This document shows positions 51,506-62,889 of a stretch of 64,000 nucleotides of DNA, in pieces; position 1 is the first letter of the stretch, and every line of letters starts with the position of its first letter. Source of the DNA: Prorocentrum cordatum (lineage: Eukaryota; Sar; Dinophyceae; Prorocentrales; Prorocentraceae); assembly GCA_963575745.1 (NCBI GenBank), contig CAUYUJ010008591.1:405788-469787 (forward strand), read 5' to 3'. The notes under the pieces are model-generated. The model was given only the letters and a program-made list of their open reading frames with translations, had not been told where the DNA came from and ran no database searches. The translations under genes were made by a program, and so were the position numbers.

Positions 51506-51655
51506 CAGCCTGGAACATAGCCCTATCCCTATGCTGGGCATCTCCTCATCACGATGCCAATCTTAGGGATTCCCTTTCTTTTTGAGGGCGCCTCCCTAAG
51601 ATTGTCATCGCCTTTTGGCGTGTCAATCTTAGGGATAGGGATACGTTCGAGGCTG
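51506..51655. mobile_element. Family I TIR element, copy 2 (150 bp, inverted)
   Basis: Exactly 150 bp and the reverse complement of copy 1, from CAGCCTGGAACATAGCCCTA to ATACGTTCGAGGCTG. Near-identical across its length, so both copies are young. Confidence 0.85.
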
Positions 51656-52706
51656 GGAACCCCTCTGGTCGCCTTGGGCGGAGGCCCCCCCGGGGTCCAG
51701 GGCACGCCTCCCTCGGGGCCTCGCCCCGCTCCTCGCCTCCTGCGGGGCCTCAGCGTACGCGTTTGCGTATCCGGCGTTCCGACATCCGGCGGGAAGGGGG
51801 GGGGGGAGGAGGGGGGAGGGGGGGAGGGGGGGCGTTCCGACATCGGGCGGGAAGGGGTGGGGAGGGGGGCGGTCTGGCTCCGGACCGCGTGCAGCAGTGC
51901 GTCCTTTATGGGGGAGGCTCCAAGATCTATTCCAGGGGGGGGACGAGGGGGGTGGGCGCAGGGGCCCGCGCCGGTCGGCAAGACAAGGGACAAGAAACCG
52001 ATCACAATCAACCCCCACCATGACCAGATCATGGAGCATTCGTGCAGCGGTGGCGACGGGGAACAAAAAGACATCCGAGCAGGCCCTCGCGGCCACAGCG
52101 GAGGACGGTCTGTTGGCGGCGCGCACAAGGGGGTAGGGGAAGAGGGGAGGCTTCTTGGAAGGAGCCTGCTTCTTAGAAGGCGCCAGGCCTGTATCTATAG
52201 ATAGGGCCCGCCCCATTTCAAAAGCAGGGTGCTTCTGAGAAGCCTTTCCCCCTCCACCCACCCCCCCTTCTGCGCGTGGCCGATTCTTCAGAAAGTCGGC
52301 CCCCAGAGGTCACGACCCATCCCCTGGGACCGGCTCTTCATCCTGCGCCGTTTCAGGACGGCCCTGGGGCCCCGCGAGGGCCCCCAAAGGCCGAACACGG
52401 CCCCAAAAGAGTCCGCCGTGAGTTTCCTGTGACCCGATGGAGGTTTCAACGACCGCTCAAAATGGATCCCCTCCTCTTGAGCTATGCTGGAAGCCTTTGG
52501 AGGCTCAGAGAGCCCCCTGGAGACCTCGAAAGGACCTGCTGGCCCCTGGCGCGAAAGTGGGTTACGGGCAACGGGAAATTTGTTGCCCCTGGGACTGGGT
52601 CCCGGAAGCAGGTCATGTTGCTCCTCCAGGTGGCCTTCGGCCCAACCTGCCTCCGTGCCTTTGTTGCTGGTCTGAAATCTCGTTGATGCCTGTTGGGATC
52701 TCTGGC

Positions 52707-52746
<40 letters not shown>

Positions 52747-53219
52747 GAGAAGGGCTTAAATTTGTCCTGGGGCCAACGGGCTGCGAAAAAATGTGAGGAC
52801 TGTGTCCCCAAAGTGGAAGCAAGCGCCCATGCTCTAAGAGATTCGAAGGGGCTAAGAAGTGGGCCCTGTGTCCCAAGGTGAAGAGAGCCACTGTTCCTAT
52901 AGAAAGTTCCGCGTAGCTATGCCGTGCCTGAAGCCTCGACGGGAAACTGTACCACCTAGTGGATGGAACTGTAAAGGTTGGAGGGGAGAGAGTGGGCACA
53001 TGAGCATGTGGATGAGCAGTGTCTGCAGACCGGTGAGAAGCCCTCCTCTGGATGTGCGCACAAGATCGGTTGAGGATGGCCATCATTCCGCAAGGGTCAC
53101 GGCGCTGATTCAGGCTCCAGGAAGACGCGCAAGGCATCCACGAGGAGGACCCAGGGCAGCCTAAGGGGGGATGCCCGAGAACCCCTAAGTGCCTGGCAAA
53201 ACCATGCTGGGAATCATTT
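51656..53219. other. Spacer with a family C copy and a GA microsatellite
   Basis: A G-rich stretch (51785-51870) with two copies of GTTCCGACATC(C/G)GGCGGGAAGG; a family C copy at about 52295-52425; (GA)n at 52712-52741. Nothing codes recognisably. Confidence 0.4.
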
Positions 53220-53530
53220 TTGGACTCTGGGGGGTGGGGCATCTCCGTTTTTTGTTGGGCGTCGCCTGGGGGGGTGGGCATCTCCGTTTTTTGTTGGGGG
53301 CGCTTCGAGGGCCTCCCCGGGGCTCTTGGCATCTTGGCTTGAAATGTCGATTTGGATCCCCGCTATTGCCCTGTCTTGGGGGCGTCTCGAGTGCCTCTTG
53401 GGCCGTCGTGGCGGCATCTGGGGCCGTCTGGGCGCGCTCTTGCGTTGCATTCGAGCCGTCGCGGGGACCTCTTGGGCTGCCTTGGTGCTGTCTTGGGGAC
53501 CTCTTGGGCAGTCTTGCAGCGTTGGGAAGC
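53220..53530. repeat. CTTGGGG-rich degenerate repeats, part 1
   Basis: Begins with a 40-bp tandem pair (GGTGGGCATCTCCGTTTTTTG at about 53230 and 53273), then loose repeats of TCTTGGG-GCCTCTTGGG-type words. The same words fill 54840-55590 and 56540-57080. Confidence 0.65.
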
Positions 53531-54850
53531 CTAACCAGCATGAGGGAGGCGGAGAGAGGAAGGCGTGAAGGAGAGACGAGAGGGAGGGAGGAGGGAAAAT
53601 GACGCAACGGGGAGGAGGCAGGCAAAGAGGAAAGAAAAGGATATGAGACGGGAGACGCAAAAGAACCAATAACAAAAGAGATACCACAAATAACGGACAG
53701 CGAGGTACGGGAAAAACGAAAAAACACTTTGGGGCACGCACGCAGAACATCTGGGACAAGAGAAACGGGTGGGTGAGTGGGAGAGGAAAGAGGACGTGGA
53801 ACGGGAGACGCAGGAAAACCAACAGCAAGGGAGACATCCGGGAGAACGAGCAACGAAGGGTGGGGGAGACGGAAACGCAGGAGGGAGGCGGAGAGACGAA
53901 GGCGTGAAGGAGATACGAGAAAGAGGGATGAGGGACAATGACGCGGCGGGAAGATAATAAGAGAAGAGAACCAAGGAAGGCGCAGGCGAACCAAACGTAG
54001 GAAAAAACATCAAGGAGAACAGACAGCGAGGGATGAGGAAAACGGAATCGCACTCGGGGGCACACCGAAGCCTGGGACAGGAGGAAACAAAGGGGGAGTG
54101 CCTTGAACACAAAATTGAGGGAAAGGATGCAAGGATGCGGATTTGAAGGACATCCGTTTCTTTTTCAAGCTGGGGCTCCTACCCCTGAGTGGGGCAGGAT
54201 GCTGGGTGAGGGCGGCGGAGGGAGGAAGGAGTAAAGGACAGATGAGGATAAGGGAAGGGCGATAGGGAAACGCGTGAGGGAGGCGGGGAGAAGAAGGCGT
54301 GAAGGATCGACGAGGTGGAGAGAGGATGGAAAAGGACGCAGCGGGGAGGAGGGAGGCGGAGAGGGAGAAGAATGCGGAGCGTGGGACGCAAGAAACCCAA
54401 GAGCAGGAGAGCGAGAGAGAGCAAAGAGAACGGACAACGAAGGATGGGGGAAACAGAAACGCACCTGGGGGCACGCAGAAACCGGGGACAGGAGGGAACG
54501 GATGGGGAGGGGTCGACCTTGAACAAAAAGGATTTGAGGAAATTTCAGTTTTTTCAAAAATGGGCTCTGGGGGCCCCCAGGAGCACCCAAGATCGCCCCA
54601 AGAAGCCTTCATGAGCCCCCCAAGAGCTACGGGTAAGCCCTCGAGAGGTCAAAACCATTGAACAACCAGGCGTAAAGGAGAAACCAGGCTTAAAGGAAAA
54701 CGGACGCGGCGGGGAGAAGGGAGTGGGAGACGAAAGAGGACGTAGAACGGGAGACGAAGGAGAACCAAGAGCAAGAGAGGGATCCGGCAGAACGAACAGC
54801 AAGGGGTGGGGGAGACGGAAACGCATTGGCCCCATGGGGAGTCTCGGCGA
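53531..54850. repeat. Tandem array of a 340-430 bp A/G-rich unit
   Basis: Units start with GAGGGAGGCGGAGAG-GAAGGCGTGAAGGA at about 53543, 53880 and 54275, with a partial unit from about 54690. Each contains GACGC(A/G)(A/G)CGGGGA, a GGGAGACGCA-type word, GGGTGGGGGAGACGGAAACGC and GGGACAGGAGG. The minus strand is open in long hydrophobic frames only because the unit lacks stops. Confidence 0.65.
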
Positions 54851-55590
54851 CGTCGCACATGAGGGTCTCTTGGGATGTCTTCTTGGGGGCTTCTGTGGGG
54901 CTCGTGGGGCCTCTTAGGGCCTCGTGGGGCTTTCGGACGCCTCTTGGGTGCCTCGTGGGGCCTCTTGGGGGAACCTTGGATGCCACTCGGGCGGTCAGGG
55001 GGCCATCTTGGTTTGGTCCGTCCCCTGGTAATTCGCTTCCGGAGGGTCTCTTCGGGCGTTTCTGGGACCAGTTGGGCCATGATGGGGGCACCTTGCGCTC
55101 GAAGACGGCACCAGATCGCGTCAGGACGGCCGTTCATAGCCGCTCCTCTCTGGAAGCTTCGGGATCGCAACGAATGCCTCAGGGCGTCTGGAAAGGGGGC
55201 TCTCGGTGGCCTCTTGGGGGCCTCTTGGGGCTTCCTGGGAATCGGGGCCTCTTGGGGCCGTCCTGGGGCCTTCATGGGCTGTTTTGTATGCCTTTTGGGC
55301 CTTCTTGGGGCTCTCCTGGGCCGTCTCCGAGCCCTGCAGAGAGCCTCTTCTCTTGGGCTGTCTTGGGGCGATATTGGGGGCCTCGCGGGCCGTCTTGGAT
55401 GCTCTGGACGCTCCAGAGACGACTCTTCCACACATACACGTTGTCAGGAGGGGATGCGGCCATGCTTGCCTCTTCAAGCCCTCTTAGGGGGCGTCGTGGG
55501 GACCTCTTGGGGCTTCCTGAGAGCCTATTCGGAGCCTCTTGGGGGCTTTTTGGGGTGCTCCTGGGGGTTCCTGGGGGCGTCTTGGGGCCG
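54851..55590. repeat. CTTGGGGGCCTC degenerate repeats, part 2
   Basis: Dozens of diverged copies of a 12-18 bp word around TCTTGGGGGCCTC. Confidence 0.7.
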
Positions 55591-55595
55591 AAGGC

Positions 55596-56256
55596 TATAT
55601 AACCATTGTATGTATATGTATGTATGTATGTAGGTATGTATGTATGAATCAATAAATGAATGAATGAATGAATGAATGAATGAATGAATGAATGGATGAA
55701 TGAATGAATGCATGAATAAATGAATGTGTGTGTAGGTATGTATATGTATGTATGTGTGTGTGCATGTATGTATGTATGTATGCATGCATGTATGTGTATG
55801 TATGTGTATGTATGTGTGTGTATGTATGTATGTATGTATGTATGTATGTATGCATGTGTGGTTGTATGTATGTATGTATGTATGTATGTATGTATGTATG
55901 TGTATGTATGTATGTGTATGTATGTGTATGTATGCGTATGTGTGTGTATGTATGTGTAAGCATGTGTATGTATGTGCATGTATGTGTATGTATGTACGTA
56001 TGAAGGTATGTATGTATGCATGCATGCATGCATGCATGCATGCATGTATGTATGTATGTATGTATGCTGTTATGTATGTATGTATGTATGTATGTATGTA
56101 CGTGCGTACGTACGTATGTATGTATGTATGTATGTATGTAGGTATGTGTGTATATATGTATGTAGGTGTATGTGGGTGTATGTATGTGTATGTATGTATG
56201 TATGCATGCATGCATGCATGCATGCATGTATGTATGTATGTATATATGTATATATG

Positions 56257-56290
<34 letters not shown>

Positions 56291-56379
56291 TGTATGTATG
56301 TATGTATGTATGTATGTATGTATGTGTGTATGTATGTATGTATGTATGTACGTATGTATGTATGTATGTGTGTCTGTCG

Positions 56380-56433
<54 letters not shown>

Positions 56434-56476
56434 ATGTATGTATGTATGTATGTATGTATGTATGTGTGTATGTTTA
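55596..56476. repeat. TGTA tetranucleotide array with TGAA and TCTG blocks
   Basis: About 880 bp. (TGAA)n at 55644-55720, (TGTA)n with TGTG and TGCA variants to 56370, (TCTG)n at 56370-56432, then (TGTA)n again. Two separate (TGCA)n blocks at about 56018-56045 and 56202-56228 sit in similar surroundings, which suggests an internal duplication of about 185 bp. Confidence 0.95.
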
Positions 56477-57090
56477 TATAATATCAGCCTTCGGACCATC
56501 CTGCCACGGTGCCAGGGCTGTGTGTCAGAGGCCCAGGGGGTGGTCGTTGGTACCTCGTTGGCAGCCTCTTGGGGGCCGCTTTGGAGCTACTGGGGGCCTC
56601 TTTCGAGTCCCTCGTGGGGGCCTCTTGGGGGCCTGCCGGGGGCCTCGTGGCGCCTCCTCGAGGATTCCCAGGACCTCCTGGGGGCCTGTGGGGTTGGAAG
56701 GCTGGCATTGTACGCTCGTGCTCCCCCTCTCAGGCTCCTCTTGGGGCCGCTCTGGGGCCCTCTCGAGTCATCTTAGGCCTCCCATGATGGCCTCTGACGC
56801 CGACTCGGGGAATTCTTGGGGGCCTCTTGGGCCTTCTCTGGGCAGTCTGGCGCGCCTCTCTGGCCGTCTTGGGGCACTGGAAGCCCGAAAAGGCTTGAAA
56901 GCACGTAAGCACGTCAAACACCAACGGGAAATAACAAATTGGAGCCCCTAGGGGCACTCGTCGGGCTGGGTCCTCTTGGAGCCTTCTAGGGCCGCCTTGG
57001 GGCCCTCTGGGGGCCGTTCGGGAAACTTCTTGGGCCGTCCGGAACCCCTGGCGGCCGTCTTCGGGGTATCTCGGGGCAGTCTTGGCCCGT
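56477..57090. repeat. CTTGGGGGCCTC degenerate repeats, part 3
   Basis: Same words as 53220-53530 and 54851-55590, so the tetranucleotide array sits inside one larger degenerate-repeat field. Confidence 0.65.
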
Positions 57091-57951
57091 CGGGGCGGCT
57101 GTTTGGTCGCTCTGGGAGCAGCTTGGCGGCCCCCCAGCTGCAGGCCCGGCCTTGAAATGCCCCGGAAAGAGTCCGGACTCCGCTGGGACGAAAAGGTGCC
57201 ACAGGGGGGGGGGGGGGGGGCATTTGAAAAAGTGTGTCGGCCCGCGGTCTGGGGACCCGGTTCCCCATGCAAAGCAAACACAGAATCCGAACACGACGAA
57301 TGGTGCAAATACCAGGTACAGTTTGCACCGACCCCACGCCATATGAAGCGAAACCTCGAGGTCTCATATGCCCTGTGACAGCTCGTTTGCGCAACTCGCG
57401 CACATGATTCCTGCCTTCTGGCTCCAAGTTGCAACTGAAGTTTCATCTATAATCAATGAGCCTCTGACTAGGGAATGTTTGACCATATGATGGAATTCCA
57501 CATTCGCTGTTGAGTACGTTACTGCTCGCAGATGGAACTCCCACAACTCAAACATGAAAACCTAGTAACGCGAAGCTTTAGGCAATCGTCGCATATAAAC
57601 GCCAACCACAAAGCCCAAATGAAATTGGCGACCACTGCCCGGTTTCGAAACAAAACGCTTCCAAAATGTCAGAAAACAAACTAGTACCAATTCCAGCCGT
57701 GGCACTCATATCATCTGCCAGAATGGCTGTGTACTCTTCAGACGTGCGTGTGATTTCTTGTACGGCTCGAGATGGCTGGCTGAAATCGGTACCAATTGGA
57801 TTGTTTGGGCTGGTGGAGAAGTGGCCCGGTGGGTCAACGTTTCCTTATTTGGCGTCTCGACAGTGGGCGGAATGGGGGGTGTCTGACTCTGGACCTCTGT
57901 TCAATGCGACTGTTTGCAACAGTGCGTCCTGTGGGGGACACTCCACTCTGG
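57091..57951. other. Spacer, no recognised gene
   Basis: A G14 run at about 57206-57220. 57330-57950 is less GC-rich than its surroundings and has one plus-strand frame from the ATG at 57666 with no recognised motif; the frame runs into the family A element. Confidence 0.35.
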
Positions 57952-58078
57952 CCATCGCTCGGACGTCCATTTCCTGTGCTTTTGTTCGGGTTCGTGCGTG
58001 GTTTTTCGCGAAATGATCAAGGATTCTCCTCGATTGTCCTCGCCGAAGGAAAAATGCACACGTCCGAGCGATGCCAAG
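57952..58078. mobile_element. Family A MITE-like element, copy 5
   Basis: 127 bp with ends CCATCGCTCGGACGT / ACGTCCGAGCGATGCC. Flanks CACTCTGG and CACTTGCT may be a decayed 8-bp target duplication. Confidence 0.85.
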
Positions 58079-58323
58079 CACTTGCTTGAAACAGGCGCAA
58101 AAGTCAGTCAAGACCTCCTCATTGGGGGGAGGGGGAAGGGGTCCGAGGGCCCACGCCCATCGGCAAGACGATGAATCAGCAAACGAACACTCGGTTGGAA
58201 TTGGCACCCATCGGCCAGGATTCATCCGACATGCGGGCGCTTCCCCCCCTCCCTTCCCCGCCCACCAACCGCAACCGGGGGTGGGGGGGGAGGTCCGCCT
58301 CCCCCGGGAATCCGGATCACAGG

Positions 58324-58592
58324 AACCCGGAAATCTGGATTTCCGGGTTCTCGGGCGGAACCCCTTGCAAAAACCCGGAAATCCAGATTTCCGGGTTCCC
58401 GCGCCCCCCCCGCAGGCGCGCTCGTTTCTCGTTTTCCTCTCCCCCCTCGTCCTCCTCGTCCACCCTTTCCTTTCCCTGCCCTGCTCTTCCTCCTGCGTGG
58501 TTCTCCTCCTCCTCCTCCCCCTCCTCCTCGCCAGATTTCCGATTCTCGTGCGGGACCCCTTGCAAAAACCCGGAAATCCAGATTTCCGGGTT
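58324..58592. repeat. 26-bp palindromes, copies 1-3, in a direct repeat
   Basis: AACCCGGAAATC, two bases, GATTTCCGGGTT at 58324-58349, 58372-58397 and 58567-58592. Copies 2 and 3 sit in a longer direct repeat (CCCCTTGCAAAA before, CCCGCGCCCCCCCC after). Confidence 0.9.
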
Positions 58593-58659
58593 CCCGCGCC
58601 CCCCCCTCAGGCGCACCCTCTTCCCGTTTTCCTTGTCCTTTTCGTCCTCCCCCCTCCAG

Positions 58660-59195
<536 letters not shown>

Positions 59196-59576
59196 CAGTG
59201 TCTCCTCCTCCTCCCGTCTCCTCCTCCTCGCGTCTCCTCCTCCTCGCGTCTCCTCCTCCTCGCGTCTCCTCCTCCTCGCGTCTTCTCCTCCTCCCGTCTC
59301 CTCCTCCTCGCGTCTCCTCCTCCTCCCGTCTCCTCCTCCTCGCGTCTCCTCCTCCTCCCGTCTCCTCCTCCTCGCGTCTCCTCCTCCTCGCGTCTCCTCC
59401 TCCTCCTCGCGTCTCCTCCTCCTCCCGTCTCCTCCTCCTCGCGTCTCCTCCTCCTCCCTTCTTCTCCTCTTCCTCCTCTTCCTCCTCTTCCTCCTCTTCC
59501 TCCTCTTCCTTCTCTTCCTTCTCTTCCTTCTCTTCCTTCTCTTCCTTCTCTTCCTTCCTCCTCTTCCTTCCCCCTT
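59196..59576. repeat. CTCCTCCTCGCGTCT minisatellite and TTCCTCTTCC array
   Basis: About seventeen copies of the 15-bp unit CTCCTCCTCGCGTCT or the variant CTCCTCCTCCCGTCT, then a CTTCCTCTTCC array. Confidence 0.95.
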
Positions 59577-59581
59577 CCAGA

Positions 59582-59666
59582 AACCCGGAAATCCAGATTT
59601 CCGGGTTTCTGGAAGGGGAGGCCGAAGGTCTCCCCAAGAAAACCCGGAAATCGAGATTTCCGGGTT
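59582..59666. repeat. 26-bp palindromes, copies 4-5, next to the assembly gap
   Basis: 59582-59607 (spacer CA) and 59641-59666 (spacer GA). The 100-base N gap begins 21 bases later (59688-59787). Confidence 0.9.
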
Positions 59667-59787
59667 TTGTGATCGTGATCCCCGGGTNNNNNNNNNNNNN
59701 NNNNNNNNNNNNNNNNNNNNNNNNNNNNNNNNNNNNNNNNNNNNNNNNNNNNNNNNNNNNNNNNNNNNNNNNNNNNNNNNNNNNNNN

Positions 59788-60039
59788 GGCGGGTGGAGGG
59801 GGGTGGAAAGGGGGGGGGGGTTGCAAAAGCGCAAATGCGTTTTCAGTTTTTTCTGGAAACAATGTGGGCAAGATTCCCCCGAGGGGCTTCTCGCGCCCCT
59901 CGCAATAGCCGCAAGATGGCACCAAGACCAGGTCAATCAATTGGGCCGCACCGTGGGCCCCACGAGAAATCAACGACAAGCCCGATATCGGCCCGAGAGG
60001 CCCCCGAGAAAACGTGCCCGAGGCCACTCTTAAACTGCA
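59788..60039. other. Short spacer after the gap
   Basis: G-rich start, then unique sequence without a recognised gene. Confidence 0.4.
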
Positions 60040-60425
60040 TGATTCCACCGTTACCGCCATCACCAGCAGAAGCATGAGCAGCAACGCCACAACCGCCAGC
60101 AACCGCATTTGCGTAAGCATGAGCACCATCAGCACCACCACAATCACCAGCACCAGCAACACAACCAACATCAGCACCGCCACCAGCACCCGCAGCAGCA
60201 TCAGTTGCAGCACAAACGTCAGCATCACCAGCACCAACAGCAGCGCCACCAGCACCCGCAACACCACGAGAATCAGCAACACAAACAGCAACACCAGCAG
60301 CAGCAGCACCGCCACCATCAGCAGCAACACCAACACCATCGCATAAGCAGCGTCACCAGCAGCAGCAGCATCATCATCACCACAAGCAACAGCACCAACA
60401 CCATCACCGACTTCACGAGAAAAAG
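60040..60425. repeat. CAG/CAC/CAA trinucleotide field
   Basis: Degenerate array of AGCAACACCAGCA-type words; glutamine/histidine or serine/threonine frames result on the plus strand. Confidence 0.9.
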
Positions 60426-60429
60426 CCAC

Positions 60430-60870
60430 CCGCGCGCGCGCGGGTGACCATGGTGACCAGCGCGCGCGCGCGCGCGCGAGCGCGCGCGTCGGAGTTCAGT
60501 ATTGCGCGCGCGTCGGGGTTCTGTATTGTCCACAATAAAAGGTTACATATGATGCCACAGGCTGAATTCAAACTTTCTGCTGTTCCCTAAAAGGGGCGCG
60601 TTGGCCTATTGTGGACAATACAGACCTCCGACGCGCGCGCGCGCGTTAATGAGTTTGTCCACAAGAAAAGCCGACATACAATTCCAAAAATTGAATTCAA
60701 AAATTATGTTGCGTTTTAAAGAGACGGGCGCGTCGACTTTTCCAATGTGCATGGACAATACATAGCTCCGACGCGCGCGAGTTGAGAGTTCTAAGATATT
60801 GTCCGCAACATGTGATTCCTCTAACTGAATTCAACATTTCTGTATGTCTTTAAAGAGTCTTGGTTTAAGT
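60430..60870. repeat. Family J elements with (CG)n ends
   Basis: 60504-60646 is a TIR element: GCGCGTCGGGGTTCTGTATT with GTCCACAATA inside, and the inverted end TATTGTGGACAATACAGACC then TCCGACGCGCG. Diverged relatives follow at about 60650-60777 and 60790-60870, sharing TTGAATTCAAA and TTTAAAGAG. Another lies at about 61545-61640. (CG)n runs flank the copies. Confidence 0.7.
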
Positions 60871-60974
60871 GACTTTCCAACTCTCATGGCTCGTGGCTCA
60901 TGGTGCCATTGTGGTTTTTGTGGTTTCATCGAAGAGCACGCATGGTGGGCATCTCCCAAGATACATCGTAGCTT

Positions 60975-61235
60975 CCCGCAGCGGAACCCATAAATTCCCA
61001 AATGGGACACATAGATTCCTGCAGGTGTACCCATAGACCCCCGATGCAGAAACCATTATATAGTTCCCGACGGGAACCCAACTCCCGCTCGTGAACCCAT
61101 ATAATCTTTCCGCAAGGGAACCCGTATATTCCCAGAGAAGCCTAGATTCTTGCAGGGGGCGCCATAAATTCCCGCATGGAAACTCATGGACACCCAATAT
61201 ACATCCCCGAAAGTCCGAAGGGAGCCCGTAAGTTC
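60975..61235. repeat. Degenerate 22-24 bp minisatellite
   Basis: About eleven diverged units around GGAACCCATAAATTCCCGCA. Confidence 0.75.
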
Positions 61236-62541
61236 CAAGCCCTTGCCCTTGTCCTTCTCCTCCTCCCCTGCTGGCATCATATTTTTCGTCATTGCCCTCC
61301 TCCTTCTCCTCTTCACCCAATGTCAACCCCTGTTGCGGCCATGTGGCGATGCGCGTGACGCGCCAGGACCCAAGCGCAAGGTCCAAGCGCGCCAGTCTAT
61401 CGGCATCGAACGCCCAACCGCGTACAACAAGGCAAAATTCCCCGCGCGCGTGGACGCGCGCGCTAAAATGAACCCTCAACGGTGACCGAACGGATTTCGG
61501 GTGACCCGCGATCGCGGGTGACCCCGCGCTCGCGCGGGGAGTTCTGCATTGTCCACAATGCAGAAGCCGACGTGTACTTCCAAGAACTGAACTCAAAACA
61601 TCTGTGTCCCTTTAAAGAGGCCAGCGGGGCGTGCAGGCTTTGCTTATTGCGCGGGTCTTTGCACCTGCGGCCCCACATAGAAGCGTCGTCGTCGGTCGGC
61701 ACGTCGGTCGGTCGGTCGTCGTCGTCGTAGTCGTTGTCGTCGGTTGCCGTCGGCGCGGGTCGAATGCACAAGCGGTGGAGGGGGGATAAGGGGGGGGGGG
61801 GGGTGCTGTGGGGCGATGCGGGGTGCGAGGGGCGGAGGGGGGAGGGGAGGGGAAGGGCGGGGAGGAGGGGAGAGGGGTGTGGGTGTGGTGTGGGGGTGGG
61901 GAGGGGGGGGGGGGGGGCGACAGCGCCGATTACGTTGAATGGCAGCGTTGTGTCTGATCGATCGGGGCGCTGATCGGGCGATGCCTCATCCCTCATGAAC
62001 CATGAGGGGCTTATCTAATCACCCTTACCGTCCTCCACCACTGCAAATTTTGGGCAATGGTAACCAGTACACACAATATATATATATATGTATATATATA
62101 TATATGTTCTGGCGCATCTTGTGGATTCGGCGCAATACAGAACTCCCCGCGCGCGCGCAAGGGGAGGAACGGGGATGGGGGGGGAGCCAGAGTGTTCGGC
62201 GTTGGCCGCATCCAGCCCACCAGACCAAGATGACCTTCAAATGACTTAAGATAGCCCAAACACCCGAACGCACGGTGAGAGGGGCAATGCATGTGGTGCG
62301 GTTTATGTGCATGGTGCAGCCACTGTCAGCCATCGTGGGCCCCAAGCAGCTTATGTAGTGCACTCTCTGTGGTGCAGTCTATGTGGTGCAATCTATGCGG
62401 TATGTGGTGCAGTCTATGCGGTGCAGTCTATTTCGGCCGTACTGGCCCCAAATGGTGCACTCTATGTGGTCTAGGATGTATGTGTTTGGCTCGTTTAGTT
62501 GGCTGGTCCGTGTATGAATGTAAATATATGTTAATATTTCA
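61236..62541. other. Spacer with simple repeats
   Basis: G-rich runs (61770-61920), (TA)n interrupted by TG (62078-62106), and a 14-17 bp repeat TGTGGTGCAGTCTATG (62345-62430, five loose copies). No recognised gene. Confidence 0.45.
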
Positions 62542-62582
62542 CACGCCAAGGCTGGTCGCCGCGGCTCCGCGTCTGGACGCGG
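62542..62582 (+). repeat. Direct repeat, left copy
   Basis: CACGCCAAGGCTGGTCGCCG followed by CGGCTCCGCGTCTGGACGCGG. Same order and orientation at 63695-63744. Downstream, GCGAAGATAAG and GGCACGAGTGCC words repeat (62636-62790). Confidence 0.75.
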
Positions 62583-62889
62583 CTCGAAGCGTAGTTGCCG
62601 AGAGCCGAGAGGGGGGTGGGAAACATGTAACGGCGCGAAGATACGCGTCGCGAAGATAAATAAGCGCAAATATTTGGGGCACGAGTGCCGAATGCCACGG
62701 CGCGAAGATAAGCACGGCACGAGTGCCGAATACCACGGCACGAGTGCCAGACACGGCAAGCGAAGATAAGCGGCGCGAAGATACGATGCTTAATTACAAT
62801 TACAATTATTAAACCGATGCCGCTTTGGCCCAAATGTACTTGACCGCGCGGTCGAGGTCCTTCAAGGAATGCGGGCGTGAGAGGGCGGC

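Noticed and set aside
53531-54600. Long hydrophobic minus-strand frames that look like membrane proteins
   Set aside because: The same region is open in all three minus frames because the tandem A/G-rich unit lacks stops; the apparent helices repeat with the DNA unit.
55596-56500. Frames of more than 300 codons rich in Cys-Met-Tyr-Val or in His-Thr-Tyr
   Set aside because: Translations of the TGTA tetranucleotide array; open in several frames on both strands at once.
57666-58016. Plus-strand frame starting at an ATG
   Set aside because: No recognised motif, no homologous pattern, and its last third is the family A element.
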